Assembly (NCBI GenBank): GCA_019694355.1
Contig: JAIBCB010000003.1
Location: 496,001 to 560,000 of the forward strand
Direction: 5' to 3'
Source: Pyrinomonadaceae bacterium
GTDB lineage: Bacteria; Acidobacteriota; Blastocatellia; Pyrinomonadales; Pyrinomonadaceae
Length of the DNA stretch: 64,000 bases
A model generated the notes under the pieces. It was not told where the DNA came from and did no database searches. It saw nothing but the letters and a program-made list of their open reading frames with translations. Numbering within the stretch: position 1 is the stretch's first letter; every line of letters begins with the position of its first letter. Of the stretch, positions 14,956 through 26,575 are shown in pieces. The translations under genes and the position numbers were made by a program.

Positions 14956-16077
14956 TCAAAAGAAGCTGCGGACGGCGTCGATGATCGTGTCGAGCGTCGC
15001 GGCGTCCATTTCGGTGTGGATCGGGAGCGAGATGACCTCGGTGCAGAGGCGGTCGGCGACGGGCAGTTCGAGGCCCGCGGGCACAAAGCCTTGAAACGCC
15101 TTTTGCTGCTGCAGCGGCACAGGATAGTAGATCATCGCGGGCACTTCGAGCGAGGCGAGATGATCGCGAAGCTGGTCGCGGCGTCCGTCGAGCACACGCA
15201 GCGTGTATTGATGAAAGACATGCGTCGAATGCCCGGCACGCCTTGGCGACGCAAGCTCTTTGATATCCGAAAATGCGGCGTCATACGCATCAGCGACGTC
15301 ACGTCGAGCGTCGCAGTATTCGTCCAAGTGCCGCAGCTTGATGTCGAGAATGGCCGCCTGAATCGAATCAAGCCGCGAGTTCACGCCGACGCGTTCGTGA
15401 TAGTAACGCTGCGACTGGCCGTGATTCGCGATCGAACGCATCTTTGCGGCGAGTTCGGCGTCGTTTGTGAAGATCGCACCGCCGTCGCCGTAACAGCCGA
15501 GATTCTTCGACGGGAAGAACGACGTGCAGCCGATATGCCCGATCGCACCAGTCTTCCTGCGGCTGCCGTCGGGGAAGATGTAGTCGGCACCGATGGATTG
15601 TGCGGCGTCCTCGATGACCGCGATGTCGTGCCGGTCGGCGATGTCGAGTATGGGCTGCATATCGCAGCTTTGGCCGAAAAGATGCACGGGCACGACGGCC
15701 TTTGTACGCGGCGTGATCGCCCGCTCAAAGATCTCTGGCGTCATCAGGAACGTCTCGGCATCGACAGCGACCATCACGGGCGTGAGTCGAAGAAGTGCGA
15801 TGACCTCGGCCGTCGCAAGGAACGTGAACGACGGCACGATCACTTCGTCGCCGGGTTCGAGGCCAAGGGCCATCATCGCGATCTGAAGCGCGTCCGTGCC
15901 GTTCGCACAAGGTATGACGTGGCCGACGCCGAGATACGCTTCGAGCGATGCCTGAAAACGCGAGACCGCAGGGCCGTTGATGAAGGCCGCAGATTCGAGA
16001 ACTTCGAGCACAGCGGCATCGATCTCGCCCTTGATCTTTGAATACTGACCCTTGAGGTCAACCATTTGGATGGACAT
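14956..16077 (-). CDS. DegT/DnrJ/EryC1/StrS family sugar aminotransferase
   Basis: 373 residues, PLP-dependent, converting a keto-sugar nucleotide to an amino sugar. It starts MSIQMVDLKGQYSKIKGEID, with INGPAVSRFQASLEAYLG and VIPCANGTDALQIAMMALG (PLP phosphate site), then VIEDAAQSIGADY. CTSFFPSKNLGCYGDGGAIFTND contains the Schiff-base lysine in SKNLG. The C-terminus HVFHQYTLRV...ARD-like region fits WecE/DesI-type enzymes. It is the first gene of the polysaccharide run in transcription order and is separated from the rest by the repeat region, so it may have its own transcript. Confidence 0.93.
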   Translation of the reverse strand: MSIQMVDLKGQYSKIKGEIDAAVLEVLESAAFINGPAVSRFQASLEAYLGVGHVIPCANGTDALQIAMMALGLEPGDEVIVPSFTFLATAEVIALLRLTPVMVAVDAETFLMTPEIFERAITPRTKAVVPVHLFGQSCDMQPILDIADRHDIAVIEDAAQSIGADYIFPDGSRRKTGAIGHIGCTSFFPSKNLGCYGDGGAIFTNDAELAAKMRSIANHGQSQRYYHERVGVNSRLDSIQAAILDIKLRHLDEYCDARRDVADAYDAAFSDIKELASPRRAGHSTHVFHQYTLRVLDGRRDQLRDHLASLEVPAMIYYPVPLQQQKAFQGFVPAGLELPVADRLCTEVISLPIHTEMDAATLDTIIDAVRSFF

Positions 16078-16086
16078 AACGTCAGT

Positions 16087-16857
16087 CTATCGCGGTGCGT
16101 AAACCTTTTGGGCCGCGTCCTTTAGGAAAGCGATCATCTGCTTGTACGGCCCCGGCCCGTAACTGATACGCGAAACACCGCAGGCAGCGAGTTCGTCGTT
16201 CGAGGGCGTGTCCGCCATCACGAGAATGTTGAGCGGGATCGGCGATGCATCCGCAAGCTGCTTGATGAAGTTGGGCTTTCGCAGGCCGGGAGCAAAAAAG
16301 CCGTCCGCACCTGCTTCTGAAAATGCATTTGCACGCTCGATCGCTTCGCTCACATGCGACTCATCGTACGTTGCGAGATTCTTCAGGAAGATGTCCGTGC
16401 GTGCGTTTATGAACAGATGAATACCAGCGTCATCAGCCGTCTTGCGGATCGTCGTGATACGTTCCTGCTGCTCTTCGATGGAATAGAGCCCGTCGCTGCC
16501 GACGATCTGATCCTCGAAATTGACGCCGATCGCACCAGCGTCGATCACGCGACGTATGTTCGAGGCAAGCTCGGAATTGTCGTGCGTGTAACCGCCTTCG
16601 AAGTCGATGGTGACGGGAAGTTCGACCGAGGCGGTGATGCGTTCGAGGTTTGCGATGGCGGCATCGAGCGAAAGTTTTTCGCCGTCGGCAAATCCATCTG
16701 CCGCTGCGACGGACCAGCTTCCCGTGGCGATCGCCTTCGCACCGCTTTCCGCGACCGCTACGGCGCTCCCGGCGTCCCAAATGTTGAAGAGAACGAGCGG
16801 TTCTCCTTTGATGTGAAGCCCGGCAAAGGCTTCGGCTTTTTCAGTTCGTGTGGGCAT
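16087..16857 (-). CDS. Isocitrate lyase / phosphoenolpyruvate mutase family protein
   Basis: 256-residue TIM-barrel enzyme from MPTRTEKAEAFAGLHIKGEP. Family features: LVLFNIWDAGSAVAVAESGAKAIATGSWSVAAADGFADGE, then VTIDFEGGYT where an acidic Mg-binding site is expected, GAIGVNFEDQ, and LFINARTDIFL. Members cleave or form C-C or P-C bonds of 2-oxo acids (PEP mutase, oxaloacetate decarboxylase, methylisocitrate lyase). The subgroup with a short chain and no typical KKCGH loop is often annotated oxaloacetate decarboxylase-like. The substrate cannot be read from sequence. The long upstream extension of the open frame is rejected because it is not family-like. The gene is divergent from the gene at 16999. 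Confidence 0.85.
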   Translation of the reverse strand: MPTRTEKAEAFAGLHIKGEPLVLFNIWDAGSAVAVAESGAKAIATGSWSVAAADGFADGEKLSLDAAIANLERITASVELPVTIDFEGGYTHDNSELASNIRRVIDAGAIGVNFEDQIVGSDGLYSIEEQQERITTIRKTADDAGIHLFINARTDIFLKNLATYDESHVSEAIERANAFSEAGADGFFAPGLRKPNFIKQLADASPIPLNILVMADTPSNDELAACGVSRISYGPGPYKQMIAFLKDAAQKVYAPR

Positions 16858-16998
16858 ATTTTTCTTGTCGTAACACCTTACAAGATTAATAATGACGATA
16901 ATGTGGGCAAAAATAAAACGTGATGCGGCTTCTTCGGCCCGCACGCTTTCGGAAACTTTTCTTTGTAGTAAAATGCTCGATGTTCGACAAAGGTAAAT

Positions 16999-18570
16999 AT
17001 GAGCGTTAAATCGATCTTTGTTATCTCCTCAATTGTCGCGATCGTTGTGATCGTGCTGCTCAGTTTGTTGAGCCCTTACTTCCTGCTGGCCCTGGTCGTC
17101 GTGCTGCCGATCGTCGGTGTCGGCGTGGTCGATATGGTCCAAAGGCGGCAGTCGATCCGCAGGAACTTTCCCGTGATCGGAAATTTCCGCTATATGCTGG
17201 AGAAAGTGCGGCCGGAGATAATGCAGTATTTTGTCGAGACCGACACAGAAGGAAAACCGATCAACCGCATCTTCCGCTCTGTGATCTATCAACGAGCGAA
17301 AAAGGATACCTCGACCAACCCTTTCGGCACGCAGTGGGACGTCTATCGCCCAGGTTACGAATGGATCGAACATTCGATCTATGCCTCGCATCCGAGCGAC
17401 CTCGAACAGGAACAGCGTTTGCTCGTCGGCGGGAAAGATTGCCTCCAGCCGTATCTTGCCAGCCGTTTGAATATCTCGGGCATGAGCTTTGGTTCCTTGA
17501 GCAAGAACGCAGTGCTCGCGATGAATGCCGGTGCGAAGATGGGCGGATTTGCGCAGAACACCGGCGAAGGCGGCATCAGTCCATATCATCTCAAGCATGG
17601 CGGCGATCTGATCTGGCAGATCGGAACGGGCTACTTCGGATGCCGTACCGAAGAGGGCGACTTCAGCCCTGAGAGGTTTCAGGAAAAGGCGACGCTCCCG
17701 AACGTGAAGATGGTCGAGATAAAGATCTCGCAGGGCGCAAAACCTGGCCACGGCGGTATTCTTCCTGCCGCGAAAAATACTGAGGAGATCGCGGCCATTC
17801 GTCACGTCGTACCTCATACGACGGTCGACTCGCCGCCTTCGCACAGCACATTCAACAGTGCCGACGGACTTATGCGGTTCGTCAAACAGCTCCGCGATCT
17901 TTCGGGCGGTAAACCGGTCGGCTTTAAGATCTGTATCGGAAAAAAAGCCGAATTCGTCGAGATCTGCGAGGCAATGATAACGACCGGCATTAAGCCGGAC
18001 TTCATTGCAATTGACGGCGGCGAAGGCGGAACAGGCGCAGCACCGATCGAATTTGCCGATTCGATAGGAATGCCGCTTCGCGATGGGCTTTCATTCGCGA
18101 TCGATACGTTACGTGGTTACGATCTGAAGAAAGATATTCGAGTGATCGCCTCGGGAAAGGTGTTCAACGGGTTTCATATCGCTCGCCTTATCGCGATCGG
18201 CGCGGATATGGTCAATGTTGCACGAGCGATGATGCTGGCCACAGGCTGTATTCAGGCTCTGCAATGCCATCGAAACACCTGTCCAACGGGCGTTGCCACC
18301 CAGGATGAACGATTGATCAAAGGCCTTGATGTCGAAGACAAGTCACACCGTGTGTTCAACTTTCACGACGCGACCATCAAGAGCTTTACCGAGTTGCTCG
18401 CGGCCTCGGGCGTTCATTCGGCGGACGAACTACAACGTGAACATATCTTTCGACGCGTCGGCGCGACAAAGGTGATGAAATACAGCGACATTTACCCGGA
18501 GGTCGAGATCGGCGCGTACCTAAAAAATGGTCCGCCAACACCACCAAGCATCCACGAAACCATTATGTAA
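16999..18570 (+). CDS. FMN-binding glutamate synthase domain protein, membrane-anchored
   Basis: 523 residues. The N-terminus carries two hydrophobic helices (about 5-45). The remainder is the glutamate synthase central/FMN domain: NISGMSFGSLSKNAVLAMNAGAK, GEGGISPYHLKHGGDLIWQIGTGYFGCR, SQGAKPGHGGILPAAKNTEEIA, VIASGKVFNGF. The [3Fe-4S] cysteines are present as Cys417, Cys423 and Cys428 (CIQALQCHRNTCPTG). It lacks the GltB glutaminase domain, so the family (YerD-like, GltS-related) probably performs an FMN/Fe-S redox reaction of unknown physiological substrate. A weak RBS (AAAGG) precedes the ATG. It is monocistronic or the first gene on this strand. Confidence 0.9.
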   Translation: MSVKSIFVISSIVAIVVIVLLSLLSPYFLLALVVVLPIVGVGVVDMVQRRQSIRRNFPVIGNFRYMLEKVRPEIMQYFVETDTEGKPINRIFRSVIYQRAKKDTSTNPFGTQWDVYRPGYEWIEHSIYASHPSDLEQEQRLLVGGKDCLQPYLASRLNISGMSFGSLSKNAVLAMNAGAKMGGFAQNTGEGGISPYHLKHGGDLIWQIGTGYFGCRTEEGDFSPERFQEKATLPNVKMVEIKISQGAKPGHGGILPAAKNTEEIAAIRHVVPHTTVDSPPSHSTFNSADGLMRFVKQLRDLSGGKPVGFKICIGKKAEFVEICEAMITTGIKPDFIAIDGGEGGTGAAPIEFADSIGMPLRDGLSFAIDTLRGYDLKKDIRVIASGKVFNGFHIARLIAIGADMVNVARAMMLATGCIQALQCHRNTCPTGVATQDERLIKGLDVEDKSHRVFNFHDATIKSFTELLAASGVHSADELQREHIFRRVGATKVMKYSDIYPEVEIGAYLKNGPPTPPSIHETIM

Positions 18571-18588
18571 GGCCGGGGAGAAGGCGAT

Positions 18589-19533
18589 CTACTTTATGTG
18601 ACTTGCGAAGAATGCTGTTATATCCTCGATCATCGCCATTGTTACCTTATGAGGTGTCTCCGGATATAGTTTGAACTCTGCGTCGAGGCCGCTCTCCTTG
18701 TACAACTGCTTGCTCGTTTCCCAGCGTGATATCGGCGTAGGGCCAAAAAGCGAGAACGCAAGCTCCTTGTCCTCCGGCTCATAACCGTCGGCGAAGGGAA
18801 GAGAATCGTTATCATCCTTATCGCCCATAAATACCAGGAATGAAACTTTTCGCAGCTCTTTCAGATCGACCTTTTTGCCCGAGACGGCCTTAAGGTCAGC
18901 GACTCCGAGCGGGTAACGAAGGGCCTTGTCCTTGAAGTCGGCAACAGGCGCGATCGGCCACCCGCCGGGAGCTCCCACGGCGGCGGCCTTCACCCTGTCG
19001 GGATGAAGGAACGCGAATCGGTCGGAGAACATTCCCGCGGCGGAAAAACCATATATCAGAACACGCCTATCGACATTGACCCCATTTTTCTCAAACCGCT
19101 TGCGTGCGTGGTCGATCATCGCGATCAGCTGCAGGTCGAAGCGCCGGTACTCAGCCTTATCCGTTAGCATTGAGTCGCGGTCAAGAGCGTGAGTGTAGAT
19201 CTTCCAATCTGATCTGGGGCGAGGGAAAACGGGCATCAGAATCGCTACGCCGAGTTTTGCAAAGGCAGTTTGAGCCTGTGCGATCCTTCGCTTTACGTCC
19301 GCCTCCTGAACACCGAGGTCATCATCGATCTTGCCCGAATTATTTGGCATAACGAGCAGCGTGAACTTGCCGCCCTTCTCCGAGGGAGCACGCATCTCGG
19401 CCGGGATATAGAGATAGTAAGGGTACGAAAAACCTTTTGCCGGCTCGACCTTTATCGCTTCGGCCGGGGCTTGCGCAATGGCGGCAATCTTCAATGCCGC
19501 GATGATCAATATGAAAAAGAAGACCGCTCTCAT
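18589..19533 (-). CDS. Secreted alpha/beta-hydrolase fold protein
   Basis: 314 residues. A signal peptide is evident: MRAVFFFILIIAALKIAAIAQA. The mature protein contains FSYPYYLYIPAEM, LLVMPNNSGKI, and the nucleophile elbow LIYGFSAAGMFSDRFAFLHP (G-x-S-x-x-G type), followed by KAAAVGAPGGWP. An Asp in VFMGDKDDNDSLP and a late His in PETPHKVTMAMIEDI complete a plausible Ser-Asp-His triad. This layout resembles PHB-depolymerase/dienelactone hydrolase-like esterases. The substrate is unknown. It is convergent with the gene ending at 18570, with an 18 bp gap and no clear terminator between them. Confidence 0.82.
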   Translation of the reverse strand: MRAVFFFILIIAALKIAAIAQAPAEAIKVEPAKGFSYPYYLYIPAEMRAPSEKGGKFTLLVMPNNSGKIDDDLGVQEADVKRRIAQAQTAFAKLGVAILMPVFPRPRSDWKIYTHALDRDSMLTDKAEYRRFDLQLIAMIDHARKRFEKNGVNVDRRVLIYGFSAAGMFSDRFAFLHPDRVKAAAVGAPGGWPIAPVADFKDKALRYPLGVADLKAVSGKKVDLKELRKVSFLVFMGDKDDNDSLPFADGYEPEDKELAFSLFGPTPISRWETSKQLYKESGLDAEFKLYPETPHKVTMAMIEDITAFFASHIK

Positions 19534-19648
19534 AGTGTCAAGGTCTTACGCTCAAGGCCGGACACAAGTTCCGAGGAATTGTTCCGGGCCCGCTTCACGC
19601 TTTACGAACGAAAGATTACGAGCGGTCCGTCGATGTAGCCGCCATTGA

Positions 19649-20101
19649 TCAGAACACTCCCGTTTCCTTCTGGTGCACCCAAAGCCAGGCATCGCCGATC
19701 TCGTGATCCTGAACGATGCCTTCGACCGCGAATCCGTTCTTCTCGAGGATGCTGGTTGATGCGTTCTTCTCAGGAGCCGTCTTGGCCGTTACTGTAAGGC
19801 TGGGGTCCGTCCGGTAGGCGATAGAGGTCAGCTCCTTGCAGGCGAACGACGCCACGCCTAGCCCTTCAAATTCTTTGAAGGTCCAATAGGCGACCTCAAC
19901 TCTTCCATCCTGCGGCTGCCCGGCAAAACCGCACGAGCCGACGATTCTGCCACCTCTGACCACAAAGTAGCCGACCCACGGCGGATGGAAACCGATCTGC
20001 GGGTAGAAACCTTCGTACATCTCCAGCAATAGTTGGCAGTCGGCGGAATCGAAAGCGTCCTTTGCCTTATCCTCGTCTTGTTCAATTATTTTTAGTTCCA
20101 C
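19649..20101 (-). CDS. GNAT family N-acetyltransferase
   Basis: 150 residues beginning with GTG (20099-20101), MELKIIEQDEDKAKDAFDSA. The GNAT core is visible as WVGYFVVRGGRIVGSCGFAGQPQDGRVEVAYWTFKEFEGLGVASFACKELTSIA, with a degenerate acetyl-CoA loop (E-G-L-G-V-A). KNGFAVEGIVQDHEIGDAWLWVHQK is the typical last strand pair of RimJ/RimL-like members. The acceptor is unknown. It sits between the DinB gene and the hydrolase on the same strand, with 85-115 bp gaps. Confidence 0.85.
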   Translation of the reverse strand: MELKIIEQDEDKAKDAFDSADCQLLLEMYEGFYPQIGFHPPWVGYFVVRGGRIVGSCGFAGQPQDGRVEVAYWTFKEFEGLGVASFACKELTSIAYRTDPSLTVTAKTAPEKNASTSILEKNGFAVEGIVQDHEIGDAWLWVHQKETGVF

Positions 20102-20186
20102 CGCCTAACTCCCAATACGCCAACAGCAAGATGAAAATAAATGCATCCGCTCGCAGGACACATTTCAGGGACACCAAACTATTCGC

Positions 20187-20690
20187 CTATGAAGCTTTGG
20201 ATCCAATCTGCCAAGAAATATAATCAGCTGATGGTGGATCGGTGAGTCCGAGATTGCGTCCGATGGTTACGATCTGGCCGCGATGATAGGTTGCGTGGTT
20301 GACGAACTGTTGAATGTACTCATATTTCGTCAAATTGCATTGCAGCCATTGGTTGTCGATCTCGATCCGCTTTGACAGATCGTTCTCGGAAAGCGATCTG
20401 ACAAATCTCGTCAGATTCTGCGAATTTGCCTCCAAGCCGGTAAAAAGCTGTTCCTTGGTGATGTCTTCAAGCTCCCAAACTCTGACAAACTCATCCGTTT
20501 CGGCGACCACGCCCCACCAAAATTCCTGCGCTTCCCAAATATGCCTGAGCGTTTTGAAAATGTTCGGACAACTTGACGGGATCTCTTGAAATAAAACCTC
20601 ATCAGGTTTCGTCGAAAGCCATTCGAGATATCGCTGATTTGCCCATTCATTAAATTCGACGTTACTCGTGACCAGTTCCTTTAGACTCAT
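20187..20690 (-). CDS. DinB family protein (putative metal-binding four-helix enzyme)
   Basis: 167 residues. It has the DinB/YfiT-like pattern of three metal-ligand histidines: one in TLRHIWEAQEFWWG and the pair in QQFVNHATYHRGQIVTIGRNLG (H-x3-H). NEWANQRYLEWLS near the N-terminus is also typical. Relatives include bacillithiol- and mycothiol-dependent transferases, but the role of most members is unknown. It begins only 3 bp after the thiC stop codon, so it is probably cotranscribed with thiC and indirectly under TPP riboswitch control. Confidence 0.88.
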   Translation of the reverse strand: MSLKELVTSNVEFNEWANQRYLEWLSTKPDEVLFQEIPSSCPNIFKTLRHIWEAQEFWWGVVAETDEFVRVWELEDITKEQLFTGLEANSQNLTRFVRSLSENDLSKRIEIDNQWLQCNLTKYEYIQQFVNHATYHRGQIVTIGRNLGLTDPPSADYISWQIGSKAS

Positions 20691-20693
20691 AAC

Positions 20694-22853
<2,160 letters not shown>

Positions 22854-23056
22854 AAACTTTCTGTCTGCATTCCATATTCTATCAGCACGGCAAGCCAACT
22901 CGAAAGGTGTGGATAGCGACACGCCCGCACAAGCTGATAACAAATTCAACCGAAAAAAATTCATGAGGAGCCTGCTTTCTCGTGATACGATGGGCTGGTC
23001 ACGATCCATATAGACTCGAAATACGATTGCAAGGAGAATCTCTCCGTCTTCACATT

Positions 23057-25897
23057 ATGAAAAAGCTCCCGATCTTTGCTGCTGCGATCCTTTTCGTTAT
23101 ACATCTGAATCTTGTGCCAGCGACCGCCCAATTATGCGACCCACCGATGGTAGAGATACCCGATACGTCCAAGATAATCTTTACGCCTGAGCAGGAAATG
23201 TGGCTCGGCGAAGCCATCCTTGAGCGCTCGCGAACGACATACGGCATTATTGATGACTCCGATCTGACGACGTACTTGCAAGGAATCGTCGATCGGTTAG
23301 CGCGCCACTTGCCACAGAAAGGAATCAAGTTCCGTGTTTACCTTTCAGATGATCCACGAGTGAATGCATCCTCCATTGCTGGCGGCGTTGTTCTGATAAA
23401 TCGAAAGCTGGTCAAATTCGCCCGAACTGAGGATGAATTGGCTTTTGTCGTTGCACACGAACTCGGCCACGGAACTGTGCGTCATGGTGCGATCAGCTTC
23501 AGCAAGATCTTTAAACGCTTGCTCAAGGTCGACAAGCTCACGGATCGCGCAGATGTGATCAATCGCTACAACGAATATCTTGACACGTGGAACACCAAGG
23601 AGATCGGCGATGTGGGGGATATCGACGATGAACAGCATGAGGCAGATCGTCTCGGTGTATTTGCAATGGCAGCGGCCGGATATGATCCGGGACAAATACA
23701 AGGATTTTGGCAGCGGTTTACAAAAGCAAAAAAGAAGAATGCTTTCCTCGTTTTCTTTGGTGGTAACGAGGCGGAAATACGCCTTAAAGAGATGATCGAT
23801 CAATATAAAGATATGCCGGCGGCATGTCGGGAAAAGCGGTCAATAGCAAACATTGATGCTTTTGAAGGTTGGCGGAATCGTGTGATCACCTTCAACGGAT
23901 TTGCGAAAACAGAATCGATTCCCGGCCTAATATCTCGGACCGTTCTTTCGCCCATTAGGAGCGATCTCACGAACATAAGCTTCAGCCCGAACGGGAAGTA
24001 TATTCTTGCCCAGGACCCTTCGTCTGTAACGGTCCTTTCGAGAGATCCACTTCGCGTACTTTTCCAGGTTCCCGTTAAAGATGCCAGACCGGCCCAGTTC
24101 TCAGCCGACTCTGCAACTTTTTTGGTCGTAACAGGTGGTCTGCATTATCAAAGATGGGACATCGCCAGCGGCCAGTCGTTGGAAGATGACGAAGTTGCAG
24201 TCCCGGGGACGGTATGGCAGTCAAGGATGTCATCGGACGGCAAGTATCTCGCAGTATTTAGCCCCATAGGCGACCTTGTTATTTACGAGGCCGCCAGTGG
24301 CGACGAGCTATTTCGCAAGAAAGGGTTTGTAAAAATGTCCTTGACCACATATTGGCTCCAAGAAAGGATCAGGGATATCACCGAGGCGGACATCAACCTG
24401 ATAGGACTGAAATTCTCGCCTGATGGCCGATATTTATTCGCCGGCACAACATCGGCCCCGTGGACCCAAGACGCGTCGATCGTTGTAGATCTCGAACAAA
24501 AGAAGGTGATTTCGGTCGGAGATAATGTCAAAAAACTTATTAAGAACAGCTTCGAATTCTTATCTTCCGATAGGCTTGTTGGGCGAATCAACCGCGAGAA
24601 TGCCGATTCGGGTATTTTTTCTTTTCCGGAAGGCAATAGGATCGAGCAGATCGATCTCGGAGGATTCTCTTTTACGAGGTCGTCTGCCGGGCATTATCTA
24701 GTAGTACGGCCGGTTAATGGTGCTGCCGTCGGTGTTTTCGACCTGAGGTCAAAGAAATATGTTTTTGCAGGGAAGAAATCCGCCTTGGATGTTTACGAGG
24801 ATCTCATTGCAGCTGAAAGGAAGAACGGTGAGCTTGCGCTTTACAAACTCGGTGCGAGCGTACCGATCGCATCGATCGAGTTGCCGAAAAGCAACTTTGG
24901 CCTGTTGCGAACCGTTTCTTTTTCTGAGGACGGAGCAATGCTTGCAGCGTCGGATAGTTCACGAGGAGCTGTCTGGTCCCTTCCGTCTGGAGAAGCATCG
25001 ATATTAGTGCGCAGTTTTTACGGAAGCTTCGTTACTTCGGATCACCTAGTGTATGCCGACTTCCCAAGGGCTGGTGATATGGACCGGACGGTCGCGAAGA
25101 TCACTCCGGCTTCAAAGTCGGTCGAGCCGGGAATTTCATTTATTGAGGACCGCTCGCGTCAGTTCGGCCGATTCTTTTTGACAAGACGCATCATGGGGAA
25201 GGAAGACAAGCGCGACACAATGGATGGAGACGTGGTCCTCGTGGACCCAGCAACGGGCGCAGTTCGGTTCGTCCAGTCGAACATGGAGTTCGAGGCGAAG
25301 GATGTTGTCACTCGTAAACGAATATGGATACGTCAGTTTCCGAACGAAGTGCCGCGTTACGGTGTCAACTCAACCGCCGACACAATTTGTTTTGTATGGG
25401 ATGCCGATTCCAAGGCGACACGCGAGGCGGTGAAGTTGCGGCCGGACCTGACCGAGAAGATCAAGCGGTTGGATGAAAAGCGTGGGGACTATTACATCGA
25501 GGTCGCGGATCTTGCCAGTGGCGTTACCCGCTCATCTTTGTTCATCGAGACGGGTAACGCATCGTTCGAGATCAAAGATGTGGTTGCATCGGGCGATTAC
25601 ATTCTCTTGTCCGATGATAATAATCGGATATTGATCTACTCCGTGTCGAACGGTGATCTGCTCCGCAGGGTATTTGGGACGCACGCGGTCGTAAATGCTG
25701 CCGCCGGCACGGTCGCGGTGGAGAACAGTCCCGGCCGTATAGCGATCTATGACATCAGAACGGGCAAGGAACTAAAAAGGCTAATCTTCAAGAATGACGT
25801 TGTCGCGATGCGTTTTTCCAAAGACGGAAAGCGTTTCTTTGCCCTCGCTGCTGACCAGACCGCCTTTGTTATTGACCCTTTGCAATCAACTCATTAA
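23057..25897 (+). CDS. Secreted M48-family metalloprotease fused to a beta-propeller
   Basis: 946 residues. The signal peptide is MKKLPIFAAAILFVIHLNLVPATAQ. The M48 domain (about 40-290) has the zinc motif HELGH at 134-138 and the third ligand Glu195 in HEADRLG. Compared with BepA/LoiP-type periplasmic proteases the TPR part is missing. Instead about 600 residues of WD40-like repeats follow (FSPNGKYILAQD, SSDGKYLAVFSP, FSPDGRYLFAG, FSEDGAMLAASD, FSKDGKRFFALA). Such a propeller may bind substrate or a partner in envelope quality control. The long open frame upstream is not used. Composition is poorer in GC than in neighbouring genes. It is probably monocistronic. Confidence 0.88.
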   Translation: MKKLPIFAAAILFVIHLNLVPATAQLCDPPMVEIPDTSKIIFTPEQEMWLGEAILERSRTTYGIIDDSDLTTYLQGIVDRLARHLPQKGIKFRVYLSDDPRVNASSIAGGVVLINRKLVKFARTEDELAFVVAHELGHGTVRHGAISFSKIFKRLLKVDKLTDRADVINRYNEYLDTWNTKEIGDVGDIDDEQHEADRLGVFAMAAAGYDPGQIQGFWQRFTKAKKKNAFLVFFGGNEAEIRLKEMIDQYKDMPAACREKRSIANIDAFEGWRNRVITFNGFAKTESIPGLISRTVLSPIRSDLTNISFSPNGKYILAQDPSSVTVLSRDPLRVLFQVPVKDARPAQFSADSATFLVVTGGLHYQRWDIASGQSLEDDEVAVPGTVWQSRMSSDGKYLAVFSPIGDLVIYEAASGDELFRKKGFVKMSLTTYWLQERIRDITEADINLIGLKFSPDGRYLFAGTTSAPWTQDASIVVDLEQKKVISVGDNVKKLIKNSFEFLSSDRLVGRINRENADSGIFSFPEGNRIEQIDLGGFSFTRSSAGHYLVVRPVNGAAVGVFDLRSKKYVFAGKKSALDVYEDLIAAERKNGELALYKLGASVPIASIELPKSNFGLLRTVSFSEDGAMLAASDSSRGAVWSLPSGEASILVRSFYGSFVTSDHLVYADFPRAGDMDRTVAKITPASKSVEPGISFIEDRSRQFGRFFLTRRIMGKEDKRDTMDGDVVLVDPATGAVRFVQSNMEFEAKDVVTRKRIWIRQFPNEVPRYGVNSTADTICFVWDADSKATREAVKLRPDLTEKIKRLDEKRGDYYIEVADLASGVTRSSLFIETGNASFEIKDVVASGDYILLSDDNNRILIYSVSNGDLLRRVFGTHAVVNAAAGTVAVENSPGRIAIYDIRTGKELKRLIFKNDVVAMRFSKDGKRFFALAADQTAFVIDPLQSTH

Positions 25898-25976
25898 CTT
25901 GCCCGCCATCTTGCCGCAGTTTTTGCGAGTATTTGTCGTAGGGATTACAGAGCGAACAACCTTTTTGCGTTTAGGA

Positions 25977-26012
25977 TATACTAAGTTGTGGTGTTAATAT
26001 TTGTTTAACACC
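25977..26012 (+). promoter_or_regulatory. Possible promoter -10 plus operator palindrome
   Basis: A -10-like TATACT (25977-25982) is followed by a perfect 8-bp inverted repeat GGTGTTAA (25990-25997) / TTAACACC (26005-26012) with a 7-base spacer, 18 bp before the ATG at 26031. No good -35 is seen. The palindrome could be an operator or a leader hairpin. Confidence 0.35.
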
Positions 26013-26030
26013 AACGATCGCTCGAAGGTT

Positions 26031-26549
26031 ATGAAAAAACTCATTTTAGCGATAATTGCCGTTTGCTGCGTGCAGCTTGCCTATACCGCGTATAACGCGA
26101 CAGAGGCCGGCAGGCAAGAGTTCGCTCAGGTCATTTCAAGGCCAATCACAGCGCCTTTCTTTGCAAGGCCGCCGGTCGCCGAGCTTACCCCTTCTGAAGA
26201 TGAGGCAGTAGATCTGGAACCGGAATCGGAGTTTGCCGACGTTTCGATTGAGCGGATGCGGAGGACGTTACCGCGACGCAAGTTTCACCGGAACCGCGTT
26301 GTAACTTACGATCAGAATTTTGAGACGACAAGTATTATCGTCCCGAAGGGCGAAAAGTATGAGTTCAAGGCGTCTGATGTTCAGGAAACAAAAGTTGCGG
26401 CATTTACTGCAAGAAAGGTTTCGAACTCGGTGGCTTCGGTCATAGAACCGGAAAAACGCCGGCAAAAGCGTTCGATCCTTGATAAGACCGGCTCCGTGCT
26501 CAAGAAGCCGTTCAAATGGCTGAAAAACCTGTTTGCAAAGAACGATTGA
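26031..26549 (+). CDS. Small secreted or membrane-anchored basic protein of unknown function
   Basis: 172 residues from MKKLILAIIAVCCVQLAYTAYNATEAG. The hydrophobic N-terminus looks like a signal peptide or single anchor. The middle has an acidic stretch (PSEDEAVDLEPESEFADVS) followed by a basic, aromatic part (RRTLPRRKFHRNRVVTYDQ), and the end is strongly basic (EKRRQKRSILDKTGSVLKKPFKWLKNLFAKND). I do not recognise a family. It is followed closely by an intrinsic terminator and preceded by a palindrome, so it is probably a one-gene unit. Confidence 0.7.
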   Translation: MKKLILAIIAVCCVQLAYTAYNATEAGRQEFAQVISRPITAPFFARPPVAELTPSEDEAVDLEPESEFADVSIERMRRTLPRRKFHRNRVVTYDQNFETTSIIVPKGEKYEFKASDVQETKVAAFTARKVSNSVASVIEPEKRRQKRSILDKTGSVLKKPFKWLKNLFAKND

Positions 26550-26575
26550 GATCGGCTAAAAGATGCTTCACAACG

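Noticed and set aside
14836..16041. 401-codon plus-strand open frame opposite the DegT-family gene
   Set aside because: Antisense shadow with Arg/Asp/His-rich composition and no homologous motifs.
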